A stretch of 64,000 nucleotides of DNA, taken from positions 15,017,127 to 15,081,126 of the forward strand of contig CM041092.1 in assembly GCA_023079485.1 (NCBI GenBank), read 5' to 3'. Within the stretch, counting starts at the first letter, position 1. Each line of letters opens with the position of its first letter. Positions 56,483 to 64,000 of this stretch are shown here, in pieces. The notes beneath the pieces are model-generated. The model was not told the origin of the DNA. It did no database searches and was given only the letters and a program-made list of their open reading frames with translations. The translations under genes and the position numbers were made by a program. This DNA is from Archilochus colubris (Eukaryota; Chordata; Aves; Apodiformes; Trochilidae).

Positions 56483-59400
56483 TAGAAACAACTTCTCTCC
56501 AATAAAGAAGGCCATGTAGTGATGAGGTGATGTGGTAGTATATCATCTCTGAAAGTTTCAAGGCAGAGATTAGGCTAATGCTTATCAGGAGTGCTTGGGT
56601 AGAGCTGACACTATTTGGAGGGGTAAAAGCAGTCTGTCTTTCTGAGATCTCTTCTGGCTTTGGCTTTTAAAAACAGTAAGTCCTACTTTCAAACACTTTA
56701 CCCATGTCTGAGGGTATCAATTTTTGCATCCTCCATTTCTGCTTGGAGGAGCCTGAGGCTTACAGATATCTGGTATGTGAAAGACGAACAGTTTCATGAA
56801 ATAAAATGCTATTCCCCTGTGTTCACCCTCCTGGGATGGGGGGGGGTTTCTAGAGGGGAAAGGAATCAATGGTGCAGATGACTCATGGACTGTTTCTAGA
56901 TGATCCAATAATGTGGGTTGAATCACTGAGCAAACAGACGATGCTGTAAACCGTACTCAGAAGTCTTAGCCTCCTTCCTCCACTCCCATTTCACAGTTTT
57001 ATTACTAAATCTAAGCCTGGGGAGGTATGTTTAACAGCACTCATGTGTCATCAGCCAGATCTCTTCCTCTTTGCTCTAAGTCTTTGCACACGAAGCAATG
57101 ATGGGGGGCCTGTAGCTTCTTGCAGTTTCTTGCTTTTGTGGGCTGAGCGTGACTGAATGGCTGCGGTCCTGTGGATGAAAAATGCCTCACACCCTGCTGG
57201 CATCAAAAAAGGATTACTGTTCCCCTACTTAATGCATTTGTTTAATGCCTGTTCCATGAGGCTGTTTCTGAGGCAGTTTTCCTTGCAGAATATAACTCCA
57301 TATGTGCAATTAGCCAAGAGACATTAGCTTAATGACTTCTGCATGCTTGAGTTAGGCTCAGCCCCATCTCAGATTGCTGCCTTTTCCCTCACCTTTCTCC
57401 CATCTGAAAACTTAATTCTCTGTAGCACAAACTGCTCTGTCATGCTCATCCTGAGGGCTGGATGCAGGTAGTGTTTCTTGCTGGTCCCCAGCCCTGCTAT
57501 CACAGCTAATTACCTCCTTGATTCATCATGAATTTTATTGCCTCCCCCCACCCCGCCTTCTTTTGTTGTTGTTGTTTTTTCTTGTATTGTAAGTTTGATT
57601 TGCTCTTTCAAAGCTATTGTTTCCAGTCCTGTATTCCCAGTGGCTCCAGACGACTGCAGTGTATTCATGCTGGAATTGCTGGGGCGGGCTCTGTGGTCTA
57701 TTTTGTACAAGAGTTCTGAGTGATCGTTTTGGTCTCTTCTGGCTGGTTTCTGAGTTAATGGTTTGGGCAGAGGGAGAGAAATATCTGGCCGACAGGCTGC
57801 ATTGTTCAGGAGCCTGGTGCTGAAGCAGAGTCCTTCTCCAAAATGTAGGTCAGCAGTTCATTGTGATGAACTGGTTTTCCTGGTCATCTTAAGCAGTCCC
57901 CAGCAGGTAGCTGAGCAGTGGCTTGGGTAAGATGAAGGGGACACTTATCACTTAAGCTTCTGAACAGTGCTAGAAGTTTTCAGGACTGCAAGAAGTATCT
58001 ACCTGTTGAAGCCATAACAGCTGTCGGTGAGTTGTGCTGATGGGCAAATCCTTCTACCAAGCTTATTTCTAAGCTTAATTTTGCAGTTTTGCTGCTATAA
58101 CATAGATTGTGTTATGTTTCTGTCTTCCAGACTGAAGAGCATCTGTCATATTAGTTCTCTTCTCCATGTGCATAATTATTGTCTCAACCACATCACCCTG
58201 GGATTGTGTCATTGTTGGACTGAATGGTTCATGTCACACTTTCAGATTTGAAGTTATATATCTGAGCCTGTCCTCTCCCTCCATCTTTTATTCTCAGTCA
58301 TTTTATTTCCCATTTACCTCAGCCCCAGTTCCAAAACTCAGCAAAACAATCATGTCTGCAGAGGGCACTGGTAAGGACAGGCTCCTCTTTCTCCACTTCT
58401 GGCTGGATTGAAGCTTGTAGTGGCTCAGCAGTCTGGCCTTTCCTCTGAACACAAATGGATGAAGTTTCCAGAGCCCACAGTGTGGAGTTATTTGCAGTGA
58501 CCAGACCTGCACAACAAAACTTATGGAAAGAAAGGCAAGCAGACCTGCGTATCATGTAGGCTTGCTGATAGGTAAAAGCACAGCCAAATAAATTTGAACC
58601 AGATATGGTCTGCCTAATGCCACCTCTGACCCTTTCCTTAAATGAGGGTGCAGGAAGGGTGCTGTATGTTCTGAATAACACTGAGTCACTTTGTCTGCAT
58701 CTCTGGCCTTGTGAAAGGTTTCATTTAGTCTGTGAAGTGTCAATATCCTTTCAGGTTTCTCCTTCTTTGCTCTACTCCTATGCACAGGTAGGGTCCTTGA
58801 TGTCATCATCTGCAGCTTACACTGAGGAGGGACCTGTTCTCTCTCCCTTGAAAGGAGCTAAGGTAAAAAAATGTGTTTGCGTGGACCCTGGTGGGAGATT
58901 TTATTCCAGAATTTCTATCTGGGTAGGATGTCTGTTCCATGTAGCCAGCTGTTTTGGAGAAGGTAGTTTGAGATCCCAACTAGAGCAATAGGAAAGTAAG
59001 TGACAGGTTCAGGGGTTTTGTTGGTTTTCCTCATCAATTTGCACTTCTAAAGTAGATTTGGCAAGGCATCAGCTTCAGACTTGGCACCAGGAGGAACAAT
59101 CTGAATTGATTTCTGAATTAATTTACCTTATTGTGGCTTTAAAAACTCCAAGTTCTATCAGTTTATTGTCATCCTGGAAAGCACTGTGACATTTATCTTA
59201 TTGCTGAATACAGTATTCCTATTAAAAAAAAAGTGTCACTCATGATGTTTTTTTGATGTAGATGGATATAAATCAAATGCATTCTTTTCACTGATGCAAT
59301 TAATGAGCAGAAGGCGTGGGGAAGTTGTTAAGCTGTTGCATACTGCAAATTAAGGCCTTCAAGAACAACAACAAATCTCTGTCTATAATGAAAAGAGCAG

Positions 59401-61645
59401 AGTTGTCAGTCTTAGTTATCTGGTTATAGGATGCACGTTCTTTTACTGACAGTTTCAGAAAGAGCTTGACAGGGTAGAAATACAAGAGTATCAGGTCCTG
59501 TAGCTCCTATTGAAACAAACCAACATGAACTTTCTCATCAGACATGCTTCTAATTTTCTTACAGGAATTGTTTATCTATGATGAAAAGCAGTCTTTTTTG
59601 TGAAATTGAGCATTTCAACAGAGCACGTGTCTCTCTGAGGATTTTTTCCCTAGATTTTTTTCATGGGAAACAGATCAAGTAACTCCAATGCTGAGGCTAT
59701 TTTCTTTTAAAACAAATTTTGTGGGCTTTTTTTCTTCATCCTAAATCTGAGAAACTTGCTAAAAAGAGGTGAAGGAAAATTACATTTTTTAGCAGGGAAA
59801 AGCAACAACATTTAACTTGACAACCTTTCTTCCTGACTATCTTGGCTGATTGTCCATTAAGCCACTCTTAAAGGCCTTAGAGAGGAACAAAACCTCCATG
59901 CTTAGGGGACAGCAAAGCCCCCTGCCTGGAAAGTCCCTCTCAGACAGCCTGGTGACAGTGCCACAACCTTGCTAGTCCAGTGCCAGAAGCTCACCAACTT
60001 AACTCGCTCTTTTGCCAGCTGCTGTGACCCAAGCCTTGGGGTTTTGATCCCATTGGGATTCACTTGCAGAGACATGAGAAACCCCAGCTTGCATATGAGC
60101 TCCAGTTTTTCCACACCTCTAGGGGAAAGAGGGCAAGGAGAGTTGTCACAGGAGATGGGCAGGGGAGCCACCAGGAGTGCATGGATAAGGGACAGGACTC
60201 TGGTCCTTATCTGCTCTGGACATCTTCCTCCCCCAGAAGGCACTGAAGGACAGTGCTGTGCCTGTTTTTCGGGTCTTGGTTTTCATTGAGCATGGGCTTG
60301 GGTTTGCTGTCTGTGGCTCTGCTTGCAGCCTCTCCCTGACCCGTGAACCAAACTATTTCTGCAAAGAAAGATCCAGACAAATCCCATGAAAAGGATTCTT
60401 ATGTCTTTCCTCTTTCAAACCTTGAAGACAAAGCTCCATTTGGTCTTGAGTCCACCTTAAAATAATGAGAGTTGTATCAAAAGCTGGGTTTATCCCTTTG
60501 TTTATTGCACAAACCATCCTGATCTCTCTGCCTTTCAAGTCTTTCAGTAAAGCTTCACAAGTGTCAGCCATTGCTGGCAGGTGGTGTGCCTGGGTTCACT
60601 GCTGCCATCTTGCTTTGGGTTACCAGTGAAGAAGGAAGAACATGAGACGTAAGTGTACATGTGCACAGGTAATCTCCCCTCCCACAAACACCACAGGCCC
60701 TGGTGCCTGACAGGTTCTCTCCATTGGGCTCAGAAGGACAGAAAGGGTAAAAGGGATGCTCAGGCTGCAGTGAGCCAAGGATGGAGGCCAATTGCCCCAT
60801 GCACAGGCCTCCAGGGCTTTAACCTCTAGACCATAGTGCTCAGCTCCTTCTGAAACAGGACAAAGTTGTTCAGCAAAACTGTGGAACTGGGGGACTTTTG
60901 GGCTGAAATGAGTCCAAAAGACATATTGACAGGCATGAGAGGCCTGTGATGAAATAGCTAAGGTATTGCTGCAGCCAAAGGCTTGTGATGAATACAATGC
61001 CCACGTTTACCCAAGAGGTCCCAAAGGTCCCTTGTCAAGAACATTGTGATCCTTAAAGCAATCTTTAAAAAATTAAACCATGGGGTTACGGTTCTGAGAA
61101 TAAAATCTGAGCTAGTATGCTCTCTCAGCTGCTCTGACCTGTTAGCTGGTGAGATGCTGTTTAGGACCTTTGTGCTGAACCTTGTTCTTTTTAAAGAGCG
61201 TGGATAATATCCTCTGTGGCTTGTCACCCAGAGTCCTGTAAGATGAGGGTGCCTCTTTATCCCTATGGATAGCATGAATCTCCCAATGTGCCCTGTGACT
61301 GTGATGCCCTTAATTCTTATTTTCTGATGAGACTCTGTCACCCAGTGACAGGAGAAGTCTTGAGTGCTCAGGTACTACCTGCTGATATACAAAATACCCT
61401 TCTAGTACTTAGCTGTTTCTCTCCATCTCAGCTGCTGAAAGAAATGCATGAGATGCAGAGCATGGGCTAGTGCAGGCTAAACTATCATTACAATTTGACT
61501 TTTGCTTCTTCACCTTGTTGGCTTGTCCTATTACTTTAATGCACAGAAGGCTTGGAGATGGTCCATCAGTGCTGAGCAGAGCTGGGTTGAGAGGAGAAGT
61601 GAGCTGGTTGGTGGCTGCTGAGAGCAGAAAGTTGTTGGGGGCCTG
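56483..61645. other. Intergenic DNA, no gene seen
   Basis: 5.2 kb with no recognised exon, RNA gene or transposon. About 59000-59480 is distinctly AT-rich. A 72-codon - strand frame at 60353-60571 starts in a good context but matches nothing I know. Confidence 0.5.
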
Positions 61646-62088
61646 AGCACAGAAATAATCCAAGATGAGCAGGATCTGCCCTATGTTGAAAGTCATTGTG
61701 ATGGAATAATAAAAATTAGAGTTAGCACTTCCTGCATAAATCCACAGATGCCAGAGGACGGGGAAGAGGAGGGAGCAGACAATGAGCACACACGACAGGA
61801 TGAAGATGTTCTGAAGGAATCTGTGAGGGTGTCTCCAGACTGGAAGGAAGGCCATAGACAGTGCAATGTCTCCCTTGGAGGGGTAGGACTTGAAGATAGA
61901 AATGATTGTGATTTTAGCTTTATAGCCAAGGGAATGATGTAGAAGAACACATTGATTTGAAACACACAAATGAAGAAAAGACTGAAGTGTTCAAATATCT
62001 CTGCAAAGAAATAACAGAAAAGACCAATATTGGGTGTCAGATTCGGAACAGAGAGGATAAACCCATAACAGATGTAAACAAACACCAT
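61646..62088 (-). pseudogene. PIGU: PIGU processed pseudogene (fragment, frameshifted)
   Basis: PIGU is a membrane subunit of the GPI transamidase complex in the endoplasmic reticulum. On the - strand, 62070 down to 61914 encodes [17 protein letters not shown] and [19 protein letters not shown] ending IPLAIKLK; about nine in ten residues match human PIGU as I recall it. A deletion of about 30 bases (the equivalent of EHPIFFMFIQ) then shifts the frame. In the next frame, 61912 to 61646 encodes [38 protein letters not shown] and [13 protein letters not shown]. The match stops abruptly at both ends, so the first roughly 260 residues and the last 30 or so are missing. The real gene has many small exons (12 in human) and lies elsewhere; the gap-free match across several of them points to an mRNA-derived copy. 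No poly(A) tail is visible. Not functional. Confidence 0.9.
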
Positions 62089-64000
62089 GACAATACAGAA
62101 AACAAAACAGATTTGATGGATCTTCCTCTAAAGGTGCTTCCAAACTAAAGGCCTTCTGAACTGCTTTGAGGGCTGTACCGTTTTAGGAATCATTCACTTG
62201 CCATCAGGCATCTTTTTGACCCACACAAGTGGGATAGCCCCACCACTGGTGTGGGCAAGTCCTGTCTGTCCCTCAAGTTCCTACACTGCTCAGCCCTTTT
62301 CTTGGTGCCCTTTAACCTCTCTATCCCTGAGAATTTGTTCTGTGCTTGTAGGTACTTTTTCTCATTCAGGATGCCCCTGTGAGGAAGGGTTGGTGAGTGA
62401 AGGTCTTGTCATCCAGCACTGGGCCCCTTGGCATGAAAACACTGCCATGCTGTCATTATTTTGTGCACCTGATGTGATAGTCCTTACAGCCATTCTTTGC
62501 TATGACCATTTACAAGGCCTGTTTTTAGTCCAAAACAAGCTTCCTTGAAATAAAATCATAATTTTCCAGCCTTCCTGTAGAAGCCAAAAGTATTTGAAGT
62601 TGGACTGGACTGTCCTAAACACAGGGTGGGGAGGGAGTCAGTAGGTTGAGAACATTTTAATAATTAAAAGAAGAATGTGAAAGGAAGGATTAAATCTGGT
62701 GGTTTATGTGTATTTATTGAGTCACTTTATAAGGTGCCTTTTGCAAAATATCTTGAGCGCTACACAAAAAACCACAAAGCAAAATATTTGAAAAATTTGG
62801 ACATGAAGCCAGTGTGTCCCAGCATACAGCCAGGCAGCGGAGGAGAACCTGGCACTGGGAGTAGTTCTCTAATCACCAGGCACCAGCAGAAGGAGAACTG
62901 TGTCTATAGGACAAGGTGAGCAATCAAGGGAAGGATCTGTTCCCTGTGGGCCAGCTGGCTGGGCCATTGTGGACAGCCTGGAGTACAGGATGGCTCAGGC
63001 CACCAGATCTCCTCCAGGCGAAGAGTGTTGAGATGAAAGACTTTTTCAGAGACAGGGTTACAGTGGCAAGCCAGGAGACCTGAAGGTGACCCACTGCAAG
63101 CCCAGCTGATGTTCAGTCCCCAGGACCAGAGCTGCCCAGGTGGAGACCACACTGGGGAGTGCAACCATTTCTCCTCCTGCACTGCTCCATCCCTGACACG
63201 GATGCCCCTGGACCAGTTTCAGGGAGAGGCCAATTAACATATCATTGCAGTAATTTCACCTGGCCACAGCAGAAGCCCAAATGTTTGTCATGGTCTCTGT
63301 TATGGCATTTTCTTGCTCACAGGTGAAGGTAAGCACAAGTGTTGTCTCTGGCACACTGCCACGCTGACAGCTTGTTCCTGAGAGACATCCTGAGCTCCCC
63401 CTTCCAGCTGCAGGGCCCTGCTCAGCCTTGCCAAGGGGCTGTGAGTGCTGCCCCAGGGTAACTGCCTCTCCAGAACCTCTGGGAAGTGTGTGGGACACAT
63501 ATATGGTGAGAAGCATTCTAAAGAAGGTTGTTAATGAGAGTGCCTTCCAGTCGCAGGTAGCTCTTGAATGGTTGAATGCTTTTGGACAGGTATGTGAAAA
63601 ATATTCTGTTGAGGGTTTAGCTGAATTAAAGAGCAGGTAAGGACCTGAGAAGAAAATTTACACCATTATGTACCTTCCTCAATCTCTTTTTTAGGGGTGG
63701 CAAGGAACTGAAAATGGGTAGAGCAGAAAAATGACCATGCCTATTGCTTCTGAGCCATACAAGGTACATTTCTTCACATGGTAGCGTAGCTAATTTCCTG
63801 ATGCAATAGTTTTGCTGAAAATAATTTACTACAATAAAAATGAAGGAACATCATGCCCAAGGGACAGTGATAAATCTGCTGTACACAAGGACATTTCTTC
63901 AGGGGGGTAAGCATGCCTGCAAGAGAAGGTTTCATTGCTGGAAATGCTGCTCACCAAAACGCAGGACTTAACAGGTAATTTTATAACATTTTCTTACAGT
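62089..64000. other. Intergenic DNA to the window end
   Basis: 1.9 kb with no supported gene. Faint resemblance to further upstream PIGU coding DNA can be forced on the - strand to about 62550, but it is much weaker than in 61646-62088 and I do not count it. IGFBP2, expected further right, is not reached. Confidence 0.5.

Noticed and set aside
61646..62088. A functional PIGU gene on the - strand
   Set aside because: The match lacks both the N-terminal 260 or so residues and the C-terminus, and carries a frameshifting deletion. No introns are present where the parent has several.
62089..62550. Extension of the PIGU match further upstream
   Set aside because: Alignments could be forced by eye but only at a level expected by chance for gapped alignment, far below the 61646-62088 block.
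63428..63640. A coding exon ending AFQSQVALEWLNAFGQ near the right edge
   Set aside because: A GTATGT donor follows it, but there is no matching acceptor, no partner exon and no known protein; treated as chance.

Overview
The window is nuclear DNA of a bird. Introns are short, the interspersed repeats are avian-type CR1 LINEs (ends reading TCATAGAATCATAGAATGG in inverted copies), and two intact vertebrate genes lie in the order SMARCAL1 - RPL37A, both on the + strand. This is the order next to IGFBP2 in other amniotes; IGFBP2 itself is not reached. I cannot name the species. There are no bacterial or viral genes, CRISPR arrays or operons.

Region by region. (1) 1-1197: GC-rich promoter and non-coding 5' part of SMARCAL1, with a YY1-like box and two oppositely oriented ZNF143/THAP11-type elements. 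(2) 1198-37155: SMARCAL1. All 16 coding exons are found; every splice site is GT-AG and all phases agree, giving 970 codons plus stop. The product is an annealing helicase: N-terminal RPA-binding helix, two HARP domains, SNF2 ATPase, C-terminal basic patch. The introns hold CR1 fragments at 9434-9920, 15051-15172 and 35974-36193, a possible LTR fragment near 30440-30870, and small tandem repeats. (3) 37156-41460: spacer with no convincing gene. (4) 41461-44057: RPL37A, four exons, 92 codons plus stop, with a housekeeping CpG-island promoter and a first exon whose only coding bases are ATG. (5) 44058-64000: long non-coding tract leading towards IGFBP2. It carries CR1 copies (52160-52800, 56330-56482), two related 160-bp segments 1 kb apart, and on the - strand a clear PIGU pseudogene (61646-62088).

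The two genes are unrelated in function: SMARCAL1 remodels stalled replication forks, and RPL37A is a zinc-ribbon protein of the large ribosomal subunit. The most notable accessory signal is the PIGU copy. It joins several PIGU segments without introns and is broken by an internal deletion with frameshift, so it is most simply a processed pseudogene, a class that is scarce in birds. I found no evidence for an undescribed biological system; the other findings are modest, and each is given with its check.
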